Assembly: GCF_020085105.1 (NCBI RefSeq)
Contig: NC_058047.1
Location: forward strand, 13,649,501 to 13,713,500
Direction of reading: 5' to 3'
Origin: Siniperca chuatsi
Taxonomy: Eukaryota; Chordata; Actinopteri; Centrarchiformes; Sinipercidae
Length of the DNA: 64,000 bases
Each line of letters opens with the position of its first letter. Positions within the stretch are counted from its first letter, which is position 1. The notes under the pieces are model-generated. The model was not told the DNA's origin, searched no databases, and was given only the letters and a program-made list of their open reading frames with translations. This document shows positions 51,171 to 63,890 of the stretch, piece by piece. The position numbers were made by a program, and so were the translations under genes.

Positions 51171-54100
51171 ATGACATCCAAGGTTACTACACTGAAGGTA
51201 AAGTATCTTCTCCTGGTGCATATTCTGTATGTTATGAAGTGTGATTTATGAAACTAAATACAGCATCACTTATAATAAATCCTCTCTGTAACCGATAATG
51301 TTTCTTAAATAATGAATCCCTCAACCTAAATGGTTTTAATGTTTTAGTTTCTTAAATTGAAACAATTGTTGTAATTGTTGTTTTATTCTAGTGTCTCCCT
51401 CCATCAGTCAGGCCCACTCTGGTCATGTTTCTCATTCTTATACCAAGTAAGATTTTTGGGTATCACAATATTGAGTATTAGGCATGAGATCTGACATCAA
51501 AGTTTTTCTCAGAAAACATAATCAACAAAGTAGCATCTGTAACAAACCGAAAAAGTGCAGAAGAATGTATACTGCATGTACAACTATACAATGTATAATG
51601 TATGTACAATATTGGATAGCCATATACTGGAAGATTTAAAATCCTGTGTATTGTGTATTTTGTGCAAGTTAATCAAAACCCCAATGCTTACTGGGGAACT
51701 AAAGCTGAGACATTCCCCACATTTTTTAATCCACTTTGTTAGTCGCAGGTCTGTTGTTTTGTTGAAAATCACATGAGCCAAGGTATGTTTATGACTGGAC
51801 TTTTCATTTTTGAATCCTCTCGTCAGCTCTGTGCAGTGCCATTAAGGTGAACTGCTCTCAGCCAAACCAACCTGCCCTGATGGAGGCTCTGACTCCAGTC
51901 TTTAACCTGAGCGCCATACGGCCCGTCATGAACATGACAACCTGCACCAACGTCAGCACATTCTTCACCATGTATGGGATACTAGGAGTGGTATGTTCAG
52001 CTCTCAGTAAATAAGAATAAGTTGCATTATACAGTACACTGAGTGTGTATATGGATTGTACCACTGATTGAGCATGTGGCACTTCTCTTAGAATGAACCA
52101 CTCATTTTTAGACCAGGAGGAGCTTTATAAATCTATAATGTAGTATCATATACAGTATTTAATATTGATAAACAATAAAGAGTCACCACAAACGCGACAC
52201 ATACTATCGTTCTGCTGTTGAGAAATCTTCAACCAAATGTAACCTGAATTAAACAACTTCTTTATGTTGCTGTGCTCCACTGAGACTTGCTGTCCCCAAA
52301 AAACACAGTAGGTAACACTGCCATTGTTTTTGTGCCTTAAAGTAGCTTTCTTGTCTTCCAGGAGGAAAAGACTCAACTCTTGATCACTTACATTTGGCTA
52401 AATTATGTAAGTACTGCAATCATCCATTCTAATTTCTCAGTCGGTAATGTAAGGATAACTCTGGAATTATTTTTGTGAATGATGTGATTATTACTTATGG
52501 CATACCTGCTCTGTACACTGATGCCAGTTCTATTGTTTTAGTGGTGGATGAACGAGTTGGTCAGTTGGGACCCAATCCAGTGTGGCACCAACAAGATTTC
52601 TCTTCCCAGAGACAATTTTTGGGTACCTGATATTGTGATCAATGAATTGTGAGTTCCATTGTATATGTACTGTATACAAGCCATGCACTGTACTATACAT
52701 ACAATAGAGTCATCCACTCTTACAATACCTCTTTGTTAAGGGATAAGGTTAGTATTATGCTATATTTTTCTTATTGTCAACAAATCCCATGAAAAAAGTT
52801 AGTCCGTCTCTTATAACTTTCCAACTTCCCTACCCTGTCTGTTGCTCTTAGCCCAAAGTCCATTTGTTCCTACGGAAGACGTAAAACGTGTTGTAAAAGA
52901 CTAAATAATTTCCCAAAATAGCTGGGCACTGTAGTTTTTACCAAACATTACTCAAACAGGAGTAGTAGTGCATTTTTTAGGACTTTTTTTCAGCCGCAGA
53001 TTAATACACATCTGGTGTTCTTGTGAGTTCATGAGTTTTTGGGCAGCAAGATGGTGTATGTCAGACTGACTCAAAATAAACTACAGTGCCCACATTCGTT
53101 GTAATGAAAACACAGATCAACAACAGTGGAGCTCTATGCACAGAGGAATAATATATATTTCAGGTTTTGACTAAACAGGCAATACTTGTTAGGAGGATCA
53201 ATTTATTGTTTTGTTTTGGGGTTTTTTTTGTCTTTTCATGGGATTTGTTGACAATAAGAAAGAGGGGCAAGAGGTGACACATCTAAATTCTGCATGTCTC
53301 CCAAACAGTAGAGAAAGCCAGGGTGGAACTATTTGTTTCCTCTGCTTTCATGCTGCAAGTTAGAAATAGGGCTAAATCTATTTCCTGTTTGTAACAGCGG
53401 ATAAATTAAAAGTGCCATGCTCTCATTTTGCAGACATTTCACTTATAACTCCTCTGCTTGCTCCTGTCTTGCAGTATGGATGAAAACACCGCTCCTTTTG
53501 TCCCGTATGTGTACCTGTATAACGATGGTTGGATTCACAATGCTCTTCCAGTTAAAGTCGTCAGTTCCTGTAACCTCGATATCTACACCTTCCCTTTCGA
53601 CATACAAAACTGTACTTTGACTTTCAACTCCTACATCCACTTGGGTAAGGCACTTCACCAAATGTCGGTTTTGGACAAAAGCGTAAGAAATGTAAATGTA
53701 AAGAGGCAGTAAGTAATATTTGTCCTTTATGTAAAAAATCATGCATAATGAACTATCCTGATATCAATTTCTATTTTGGGACACCCAAGAGAGCATTTTT
53801 GTGCTTATACCATGGCCATTACCCACGGAAAAAGAAACAGTTTAAATAATCATGTATTTATTAAAGTTTGCTTGGTGTGAAGTAGCCCAAAGTTAAACTG
53901 TAACAAGAATATTGTGTGATGTGTAGATTCACTGTGTCTCTGAACAATGTTTTGTTGTTGATGCACCATGGCAAAAATCTGCTGTATTAGTTCTGTATTA
54001 GTTCAGAGTTATTGAAAATTGGTTGGAGTCTATGTATGTAAGCATGTAAGTCTAGGCATGAAATATATATAATCTATACGAATTCCCATATCTCTGTAAT

Positions 54101-56215
54101 GTTGATGTGTACCTTGACTTTATGGGATAATATATTTCATTATTATCGTCCCAGCAATGGACATAAAGATTTTCCTGGGGAAGTCTGCAGAAAAAATCAC
54201 ACAGAACTCTAAGGAGGTGATGACCACCATGGGGGAGTGGGAGCTGCTGGAAATCACCTCCCACAAGCCCAGCACAGGACTTGATGACCATGATTACATT
54301 GATGAGCTTGCATTTCATGTAGGTTGATAATAATGGCTTTAAGTTGGAATAAATGGACAGTAAATTGCATTTCAGGCTCACATTATAAAAGTGTATATTT
54401 GGGTTGAAAGCAATCAAACCTATATTGTGCAATTTCTTTATTTACTTTTTTATTCTGTCTGAAACAGTCCAACATACTTAAAAACTTCAGTCCATTTCAA
54501 ATCCCGAATTGTGCAGCTACAGTTAAAAAGCTCTGAAATGTTTTAACTGAGAGGCAAGTGAGAAAAAAAATCTGGTGATCCATTTTCAAGTCTGACCTAA
54601 ATTGTTTTCTCTCCTGTAATTATGATTTAAGAACAGGTGAAAAATGTCTTGGCAGGTGTGTTTGTTGTTGTAATACTCATTTCGGCCACAAGAGGCTGAC
54701 TGCACCACACAAATGTTTTTTTTCCTCACTTGCCTCTCAGAGCTTCTGTAGTTAGACTACAAACCCATACCCAGCTCATTTTGCTCTGCTCAGTTTTACT
54801 CTAGAATATTAAGGGCCATACTAGATTTTCTACTTTTTTTAATTATGACTGAAGATTCTAACATCAAAATAAAAATTGATGTTTGTTTAATCATCAATAA
54901 GCTTATTATAACTGCACTAGGAGCGTACACTTCGTCTCAAGAAAACTTTAAGTTATTTTACTAATGGAGAGTTTCTGCATGCCGATCAGTAGTTTCATGT
55001 CATGTTGAATAATCTAAAGTTATAAAAGGACTTTAAAAGTAACAATAACTAGCTTACACACCGTGTGGCATTCTTTCAGAGGAACTAGCAACAAAGCTTA
55101 ATTTCAAATGTGCACAGAAAAGGTACCTGACAAAGTCTTCTTTTACTTCCCTCTGCAGATCAGAGTGAGGCGCCGGGCCACCCTGTATGTGGTGAACCTG
55201 CTGATCCCCAGCTGCTTCCTCATCACAGTGGACCTCTTCAGCTTCCTGCTGCCTCCCCAGAGTGTAGACCGATCCTCCTTCAAGATGACTCTCATCCTGG
55301 GTTACACAGTCTTCCTGCTCATCATGAACGACCTGCTGCCTATCACTGGAGACACCATACCTCTCATAAGTCAGTGTTACTCAGACTCAGCAAAGGTTTT
55401 AATGGAATTTAATGACACCTGTTGCATCTGTAGCTTGCTTTTAAATGTGGGGTATTTTGTTGCTATAGTTGTTACTAAGAAGTATCATACATCTTTAGAT
55501 TCAGTACATCTCTCTCCTGTCTCTCTCTGCCAGATGTGTTCTTCTCCATCTGCCTGGCTTTGATGGTGGCCAGTCTACTGGAGACTATCCTCATTACCAA
55601 TCTGCTGTATGGCTCCGCTGACTTCTCTCCTGTCCCTTGCTGGGTCCGAGTGTTTGTTCTGCAAATTCTGGGCTGTTTTGTTTGCCTGCCTCAGAAGACT
55701 AAAGAACCAAAGGATTCAGGTATACAGTTTATAGGTAGTTTTACAGTGGTTAAATATACGTACAAAATTTAGAAATGTAAGATTAGAGAAAATGACTGAA
55801 TAAGCGGAGTAGATCAGATGGATCAACATGATTGTTTTTACACATACACCACACTGAAAGTGTAATGTAATAAATAAATGTAATAATAAATGTAATGAAA
55901 AAAATGAAATCTTTTTTCCTTTAAAAATTAGACATGAAACCTGTGGTGGCAAAGCGAAAAGCTGATGAGGGACCTCCAAAGGACCAGGGGCCAGCAGTCG
56001 AGGACAAGGCCCTTCAGGAGATGAGGAGCTTGGGCATGGACCTCCAGGCCATCCGCCTCCAGGTGGAGCAGCAGCTGGGTGGAAGCCAGAAATCAGAGGA
56101 ATGGATCCAGGTGGGTTTCATCATAGACCGCCTGCTGTTTGGCCTCTACATCCTCTTCATATCAGTCAGCTTCATTACCATCATCATTATCTGGGTGAAC
56201 TCATACAGTCAGTAG
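51171..56215 (+). CDS. htr3-like: 5-HT3-type Cys-loop receptor subunit (5-HT3C/D/E-like), ten exons
   Basis: Exons: 51171-51197, 51392-51446, 51827-51990, 52362-52406, 52542-52648, 53475-53644, 54155-54318, 55159-55369, 55534-55719, 55932-56215. All junctions are GT-AG and all phases agree; the sum is 1413 bases, 470 residues. The product is a pentameric ligand-gated channel subunit in the plasma membrane. Seen: signal peptide (about 1-31), extracellular domain with loop A block WVPDIVINE, Cys-loop Cys165-Cys179 (13 residues between, containing FPFD), M1-M2-M3 in exons 8-9 with FKMTLILGY and MNDLLP, and an intracellular helix and M4 in exon 10. The loop B aromatic is Tyr186 (NSY) where 5-HT3A has Trp; HTR3C/E also lack that Trp, and MNDLLP and GEWELL blocks favour that group. 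The ligand is inferred from family membership. It is followed 1.5 kb later by a tandem paralogue. Confidence 0.95.
52768..53260. mobile_element. MITE with perfect 28-bp terminal inverted repeats in htr3 intron 5
   Basis: Bases 52768-52795 and 53233-53260 are exact reverse complements (arm TTCTTATTGTCAACAAATCC...). The 493-bp unit has no ORF. It lies in the intron between exons 5 and 6 of the first htr3-like gene. A diverged, reversed relative lies at 17490-17860. This is a non-autonomous DNA transposon. Confidence 0.85.
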
Positions 56216-56465
56216 ATAACTGTGACTCAAATGTTTGTTGAATTTTGATCAATACATGACAATTTTGCTATGTATTTAGATGATTTTTTAGAGCCAAGAC
56301 ATTTATACATACTCTAAAGTTATTGTATTGTTGTTAATAATAATAATAATGGTAATATTATCACTACTGGAAATTAAATTAGCTCTACTATATTAACTAG
56401 ATGTAGTTTTAAGCCTTTTGTGTTATATTGTGCCATTTTAAAATGGAGGAAACCATTGTATACAA

Positions 56466-56471
56466 AATAAA
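56466..56471 (+). terminator. htr3-like: Polyadenylation signal candidate for the first htr3-like gene
   Basis: AATAAA about 250 bases after the stop codon of the first receptor gene. Confidence 0.5.
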
Positions 56472-57067
56472 ATGACTTGAAAAAATTTCATTCAGTTTTC
56501 GATTGACATTCATTTCAAACGTAATAATCATGTTCCAATTGTTTTTCTATTTATATATTCATTTAAACATTTTGAATCCTAACAGTCAACAGCCAACATA
56601 ATTAGAAAATGTAGTTATCTGCTATCAGGGGCTCCACCAAAATAAAATATAACAATGAAATAAATCATGTAAGATAAAATAGCAGCAGTCATTTGATCGA
56701 TATAGAATGTAATCAGAATTTTAACAAAACTCCCAACAAAAGGTACCTGATATAAGCACATAACAAATACTGAAAGATAGTGACTTGATAAAGACGCATA
56801 TAACCAAACATTTGAAAAATTTCTGTTTAATGATGTATGTACTGAAGACGAGTAACTAATGCCTTTACCAAATTTAACCATTGAATTTTATTTTTATTTT
56901 GAGAATGTAATTATTATAGATTCATATTACACAAACCAAATCTCTAAAATTCTGAAATAAAAAACTAAAGACCAGTTTTAAAAGTCAAAGCAACAAACAT
57001 TTATGTAGTTACACACAGTGTAACTACAAATAATTGGTATAATAATAATTTGGTACACAGAAAAAAG

Positions 57068-57125
57068 TACACTACACGGCCAAAAGTATCTGGACATCCA
57101 ATCACAAGATTTTGGAACCTTGCTT
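57068..57125 (+). repeat. Fragment of a Tc1/mariner-like terminal sequence
   Basis: 'tacactacacggccaaaagtatctggacatcc' is a familiar end of fish Tc1-like non-autonomous elements. Only one end is visible. It lies between the tandem receptor genes. Confidence 0.5.
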
Positions 57126-57707
57126 CAGGGATTAGTGAGATCAGGCACTGATGTTGGGTAAGGCCTTGCTCTTGCAATAACATAATAAGCCAACTCTATG
57201 CTAAAAAAAAAAAAAACCTAATTTACCTAAACAGCAACTCCATCTGCTGTTGGATTACTTTGAAGTGTTATGTTTTAAAAAAGGAAAAAACAATGTGTAC
57301 ATTTGCAGTGCATTGTAAAACAAAAATCTTCAAATCCGCACTAACCAAAATTGCTCTAAGTAATCCCATTAATGTTGGAAACCTTGAACACTCACATGTT
57401 CCCTTTTGGGTCTTAAATGAAAATTACTTCTTTTATGTCTGGATATGATGGTTTCCTACTGTTGGGACTTTGTGGGATTCAGTTGCTTTCAGGCATGCCA
57501 CTTTTGAAATGAACTCACCTCTAGATGTAGGTCTTAAAGTGCACTTACATTAACAAACAAAAATGTATTTTTTTAAATTTCCACTTACCTAGATCATGTC
57601 TGTATTTGCCATCTAAAATGTGTGAAGACAACTTTATAGGACAGCCCTAACCATCAGCACACCACTCAAACTAACAACCGCTTTTGACCCAATGTTAATG
57701 TTTTTAG

Positions 57708-60700
57708 TGCTGCCCGCTGAAAGTCAGACCTTCTAAGGTTCTATTCATCTTCATCTCTGTGCTCATGCATGGTAAGTACAGCTCCTATGATATATTTAAA
57801 TCTCATGCGTGTTAATGATTTCCAAGAGTTAATTATCTCACAGTTAGATAAAGTAAAAAATTTATTGAACGATATTGCTCATTTTAGATGTGATCTAATG
57901 TCTCTCCAATTTAAAGATAGAGATTTTTATGAAAAATACACCTGTTTTATTGACAAAGTGAAGCTGTAACAGAGAAAGTGTTAAGTGTCAAATTCTTGGT
58001 TCAAGTTCAAACAGCCTCACATTTTCACACCTGTCAAAGGGTAAAAGCTTGAGGGTCTCAGTTGTCCCACTGTAATATATTCCAAGTGCTTGAGGCCTGT
58101 ATCAGTGATTATTTTGGCCTCTTTTTAGTCTGCAGTCCTTCAGACTTAGTCTGGGGCAATAGCCCTTACTTCACACTGAATGTATGTTTAATATAATATT
58201 AAAAACAGGATGACACAGAGAAATTTTAATTAAGTTAGTTAAATTTGTGAGAGTTCATTCTTCAGGACAGAGGGAGGACATTGACATTGGGCCCTTCTGA
58301 GGGGTTTGGTCATTGGCAAAAAAAAAAAATAATCTCCACCCAACTGGTAAAACCATTACCAAGTCTTACTTCCAAACATGCTGTTTAAGGACGCATTCTT
58401 TGTGCGAGTTACTTAAGTTACTATGCAGTTTTTGGTTTTTGAAATTAATACATTTGGGAAACACCTTTACTTGCTGCTAGTTGGTGCAGCCAATGTAAGG
58501 ACCATTTTAACAGTCATAATGACACATTTTTTCTTTCCTCTGTAGCTCCATGCAGTTCCATCATGCTGAACTGCTCTCAACCTGACCCACCTTCCCTGCT
58601 GGAGGCTCTCAGACCGGTCTTCAGCCTGAGCTCCATTCGACCTGTCATGGATATGTCAACCCCCACCAACGTCAACATTAGCTTCACCCTGTATGGTATT
58701 TTGGGAGTGGTAAGGGACACTACATTAACGTAAAATCATTCCACTATTAGGCACTATTAAGTGTGAAGAGTGTAATCTGCTTATATCATAAATGGTCATC
58801 TTTTTGAGTTTCTATATGGTCAAAACAACTTTCCATAAAAGAAAATGTCTGTAAAGAAGGAATGCATTCAACCAAATGTTGGTTCTTTTTCAGGATGAAA
58901 AGGCCCAAGTCCTGACAACATTTATCTGGCAATCTTTAGTAAGTACTTCCTTTACAATCCACTTCACAGTTTACTAGCAATAACAAAATAATTCACCTCT
59001 CTCCAGGCGTTAGAATCAGTTTGGATCACAGTGGCAGATGCTACTGTATACCATCAACAGAACAGTAGATACTACATGATGTAATTTACCAAAAGAACTA
59101 ATCAGACAATGTAACTTATTATTGGCAAAATAAGATTTCAGTCAAAAAATAATAAAGATAACACTGTTTATTTCTGCTAAAATGGGACCATTAGACCTTT
59201 CACAATGTAACCAGCTGGTCACACCTGTGACCACTTGAGCTCCAATACAGTATGTCCACCAGACATCACCCGAAAGCTCTAGTTTTATTCTGTATGTAGT
59301 CAGACACGTATGTGTTGTATCTGTCTGATTCGTGTTGCAGAAATGGAGAAATGAGTTTGTCAGGTGGGACCCAGAACAGTGTGGTTCTTCACAGATTACG
59401 ATTCCAAGGAAACTGCTCTGGGTACCAGATGTGGTCATCAATGAATTGTAAGTACTCTACTCTGTAGAGCAGTGCAGCCTTAGCTGTGGGTTGACTTAAT
59501 ACACGTCGCTGGCCTGATCTCTGTTGATCCCCAGATAAAACGTGTACGGGAGACACAGATTCATTAACAGATTCATGAATTAACATAAACTCTTTATCTT
59601 GGGATAAATCATCATTTCAACCCTTTTTTGGGGGGGGGGCAGTTCATTGCTTTGTCTTGACATAAGTGACTGAAAAAGTAAATATAGGCTAAAAAGTAAA
59701 ATAGCACCACAAAATAGTATTTCTTGAAAAACTTTAGGTTTTCCTTGTCAACTTGTAATCTTGGAGGGGAATTTCTCTTTTGTTTGATTGATTGATAATG
59801 AAATTGTGATCTCAAGATTGGGCTAATTTATGAGAGCAACCGTAAGGCTCTAGGCTTCCATACTCAGTAACGAAGAATAAGGTAGAATAACGAACACCAA
59901 AGTTAAACTCAGTTCAATATAGCAGATGACTTGAAGCAGCTATACTATACTATACAATACTATACTATACTATACTATACTATACTATACTAACTTCCAT
60001 TTCTCTTGAATATCCACCCAGTGCAGTCAGAAAATAGGACAGTCCCACATTATGTTGGCTCTGTACTCCAGCACATTGAATCTGAAATGAAACAATGACC
60101 ATGAAGGTAACTGCGGACTCTCAGCTTTAATGAAAGTGTTTACATCCACATCACATGAACAGTGTAGGAATTGTAGCCTTTTTATACACAGTCCTCCCGT
60201 TTTAGGGGACAGAAAGTAATTAGACGTATCTAAGCAATATTGATTTACGTTTTTGATTTGATCACAACACTGACATATTATCACTTTATAAAGTTGCCTA
60301 TTTACACATTCAGCAGACACAGGGGGATATTAGCATTCATTTGCAGTTGTGTTTGTGTCCAACTGATGAATTTAAATCCAATATTTATTCTGCTTTTAGC
60401 TTTAATTTGGTCTCCACCAACTCATGAGTGAAATATCTGGCCCTTTAGCTGCTAAATGCTATGTTCACCAGCTGTTGTAGGACAGGTAGCACACAGTGGC
60501 TTTATCAGAGCTTTTTTGATGAAAACAACTGCCTGCAGCATCTGGAAACAGGTTGATAAGAACATTAAGACTTAATCCAAACTTAAGTTGTGGGCCATAA
60601 AACCAAAACAATAAGCTGAAAGACACTCAAATGCTCTGTATAGCTGAAGGGAACAGAGTTGGGTGATAATTCTCAGTGGGTTTGTCACTACAAGCGACCC

Positions 60701-63381
60701 CTTTTTACAAACCTGCGTGTAGTCATTTGCTCCATTGTTAATGGTGGTTGATTTTGCGCATCAACCTGTGTTTACCGGTCTTGAGGAGTACTATTGGATT
60801 TGAAAAAAGTTGTATAGCCTTATGTGGCTCCAGAGGAAGCTGTACAAAGTCTGATAAATTTCCTCAAGTGGTGTCACTTTAGTCAGTGTTGCTTGGGGCT
60901 GAAGACTACAAGTTTGAAAATGAAAAGAATCTGGGGGTGTGGAGTTAGAAAGAACTTACCAGACCTCTGTAGCCTGCTGCTCATCTCTGCTCGAGGCTAG
61001 AGTCTGCATTAGCTGCTACTAGCATAACACACCCGAACACACCTGAATCTCTGACTGAACTGTCAGCGGTGGAGTTGCATTGTGGAAAATGAAGGCGCCA
61101 GGCTGGTGTCATAATTTGTACTGATCGTGCCATGCCTATACTGCTTCTGCCACCGTCACTTCGTGCTTGTTTCGAGTCACAACCTCAAATTCAGTGTGTT
61201 TTAGCCATTGACTGTATATAAAGATGGATGACATGACAGCTCCTCTAAAGTGAAGCCAAAACATCTTGATCGCCCCCTAGGGGCTAACTGCAGTATAGGT
61301 CATAAACCCCGCCCCCTCCACGTTAGCGGATGGGATGTGAGCCATGAAACTAAAAACTCAAAGTACACGTCAAAATAAATTTTTCCCAAAGATGGTTTCT
61401 GTCATTTCAGGTAGTTCTGATCATGCTAATGTATGATCAAGTGTTCGTTTTTCTGATAAGTAATTAGTTATTTGATGCTATAAAAAGGAAGTTTCACGTC
61501 ATGATTGACAGCTGAGCCCTGCTCATGATTGAGTCGGTGGAACCTCGATACCGCGGCTCCAACCCTGATCACTACTGTGCAGACTCTGGCTCCAAATAAC
61601 GTCACCAGCACAAGACGGCAGCTCCCGTATCCGGGATATTTTGGCTTCATTTTTGAATTGTGGAAAGAAGTGGAGACATGTCCTCCATCTTTATATACAG
61701 TCTATGGTTTTAGCGCAGAGCCAAAAAATGTAATCTTCTTTTAAGACAAAACACAAACTTCATAAACTTATGTTCAACGTAAAACTTGTTCATTGTTGTT
61801 CATTCCTCAGTATTCTTAATTTAAAAAGCTTTGTATGTTATTTGTGTTTTTTACTGAGACCAATCATATTTACTGGGTGTCTTTTCTCGTCCTGCAGTAT
61901 GGAGAAGAACTCAGCTCCATTTGTCCCCTACAGCTATCTGTTTTCTGATGGCTTAGTGCTTGATGACCAGCCTGTCAAAGTGGTTAGCTCCTGTAGGCTC
62001 GACATCTACATGTTTCCATTTGACATCCAGAACTGCAGTTTAAGCTTCAACTCCTACTTACACAGTAGTAAGTAGAAACTGATCCAGATCCTGTCTTTTC
62101 TTATTAATGGAACTTACACAGTACTTGAGATGTACAGAGATTTTTCGCATCTGTTTTTAATATGACTTCTGTAAATTGAATGGTGCAGATAGGCATTTTT
62201 TTAAATTAATGTAATTATAAATTGATTAAATCTCACCAAAGCTTTGACTATATTATATTTTCCTTTCAGTTACTGCTCTGCAGATTGGCCTCATATTATC
62301 TGTAGAGGAAATATTAAAATACTCTAAAGAAGTAATGACAACTATGGGTGAGTGGGAACTAGTTGGAATCACAGTGAAGAAATACCAACTACCAGCCTCG
62401 AATGGAGACATTTACGAAGAGATTCGCTTCTTTGTAAGGAAATACTTAAGACTGTAACCTTATAAAGTCCCATACTGTACTGTTTTATTTATTCACACAA
62501 TAGAAAAGATGACAGAGAGAGGAACATGATTGAAAAGTCTTTTGGGAAGTGATCCAAAAACAATTGTTTAGTCTACCTTACCAAATATTTTACTTTTAGG
62601 GTTATGGTTAAATAAAATAATGAAAATATAAGTCCATCACAGTACATAATATGAATCATTACAGTAGTTAACTGCTACTTTACTGAGGATGCATGATCGT
62701 CATCATACAGAGTCATATGAACATGAATACTATAATAACCATTATACTGTTGGCATTAAACACCCCAAATGTTTTGACAAAAATTGACAGTAAAGTCTCA
62801 CATGCTGTGTTAAAATATCAAGTCTGTCATTTATGGTGTATTGATGTGAACTGGTGTTGAACTTTCACATACTAGATGTTCTCACTTGTGTTCCAGTTTT
62901 TTGTAATTATTTAATCAAATCTTGACTCAAAAGTATTTTTAACATAATAAAACTTCTAAGAGCCGTGTAATACTTGTTTCATTCTGCAGTGTAAAATGGA
63001 GAAAAACAAATTGCAAAACAGTGATGTTATGTCATATAATCAGTTCACCAGTTAATCAAAGCTGTATTGTACAAATTAACTTGATTTTAGCACAAAAAAT
63101 GTATCACCTGCACCAGAGAAATGAGAAATTTGGTTTACCAGCTGCTGTATGTCTGTCGACACTGCCATAGATCGCTTTGAGGCGCCGGGCCACCCTGTAT
63201 GTGGTGAACCTGCTGATCCCCAGCTGCTTCCTCATCACAGTGGACCTCTTCAGCTTCCTGCTGCCTCCCCAGAGTGTAGACCGATCCTCCTTCAAGATGA
63301 CCCTCATCCTGGGCTACACAGTCTTCCTGCTCATCATGAACGACCTGCTGCCTATCACTGGAGACACCATACCTCTCATAA
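57708..63381 (+). CDS. htr3-like: Tandem 5-HT3-type receptor subunit paralogue, exons 2-8 (partial)
   Basis: Exons seen: 57708-57771, 58546-58709, 58894-58938, 59341-59447, 61898-62067, 62270-62433, 63171-63381. Lengths after the signal-peptide exon (164, 45, 107, 170, 164, 211) equal those of the upstream paralogue exactly, and phases match. The protein has a hydrophobic signal core ([10 protein letters not shown]), loop A block WVPDVVINE, a Cys-loop with FPFDIQNC, loop B Tyr (NSYLH) and the M1-M2 exon. A short first coding exon like that of the paralogue was not found. Exons 9-10 (M3, M4) are not seen in the last 620 bases, so they lie beyond the window or are lost. Exon 8 is nearly identical to exon 8 of the upstream gene although the other exons are well diverged. 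Its acceptor (ctgccatag) has a weak pyrimidine tract. Confidence 0.88.
59941..59992. repeat. (TATAC)n pentanucleotide microsatellite
   Basis: About ten TATAC units with one interruption, in intron 5 of the second htr3-like gene. Confidence 0.95.
60310..60770 (+). repeat. Interspersed teleost repeat, copy 3
   Basis: Same order of landmarks as 17870-18335: 'agcattcatttg', 'ttggtctccaccaa', 'tgctaaatgct', 'agagcttttttgatg', 'tgtgggccataaaa', 'ttgggtgataatt', 'gcgacccctttt'. Sits in intron 5 of the second htr3-like gene. Confidence 0.65.
61205..61707. mobile_element. MITE with 'gactgtatataaagatgga' TIRs and 6-bp target duplication
   Basis: The left end 'ccattgactgtatataaagatgga' (61205) pairs with the right end, which reads 'tccatctttatatacagtctatgg' (to 61707), with one mismatch. 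TTTTAG directly flanks both ends (61199-61204 and 61708-61713), consistent with a target-site duplication. The unit is about 503 bp and lacks a transposase. Inserted in intron 5 of the second htr3-like gene. Confidence 0.75.
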
Positions 63382-63611
63382 GTCAGTTGACAATACCTTC
63401 TACTAGTGCAAGAGTCACTTGTAGCCATTCTGACTCTTGCACCCAGGACTGTTAGGTTACTTGTACTGTTGCTGGCCTAGCTGCATGATTTCATAGGATT
63501 CCTCCTGATAAACAGCATCAGTATTAATACCATGAATCTAGTTTGAAATCTGGCCAAAACAAAGTGTGAAAAGAGACAGAAGAATGTCATCTTCACTTGC
63601 AAAATTACCAA

Positions 63612-63890
63612 TTAAATTCAATTTATTTATATAGCTCCAATTCATAACAGAAGTTATCTCATTGCACTTTTCCTACAAAGCAGGTTTAGACCGTATTCTT
63701 TATAATATTATTTACAGAGACCCAACAAATCCCACCATGAGCAAGCGTTTGGCGACAGTGGCAAGAAAAAACTTTTAAAAAAAATTTTAACAGGCAGAAA
63801 CCTCGGGCAGAACTAGACTCAATGGTGGGCGGCCATCCGCCGCTACCGTGTTAAGTTTTGAGAGAGAGAGAGAGAGAAGGGGGGGTCACA
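63612..63890 (+). repeat. Common teleost repeat ('ttcaatttatttatatagc...aacctcgggcagaac')
   Basis: Contains 'aattcaatttatttatatagctccaattcataacagaagttatctca', 'gcgtttggcgacagtggcaag' and 'aacaggcagaaacctcgggcagaac', a well-known high-copy fish repeat signature, followed by a GA run. It occupies the sequence after exon 8 of the second htr3-like gene. Confidence 0.65.

Noticed and set aside
59941-59992. CRISPR-like array or satellite
   Set aside because: Pure pentanucleotide microsatellite with no spacer structure, in a vertebrate intron.
63104-63428. Minus-strand and alternate-frame ORFs over the second htr3 exon 8
   Set aside because: Shadows of the M1-M2 exon, which has the correct frame, phase and splice sites.
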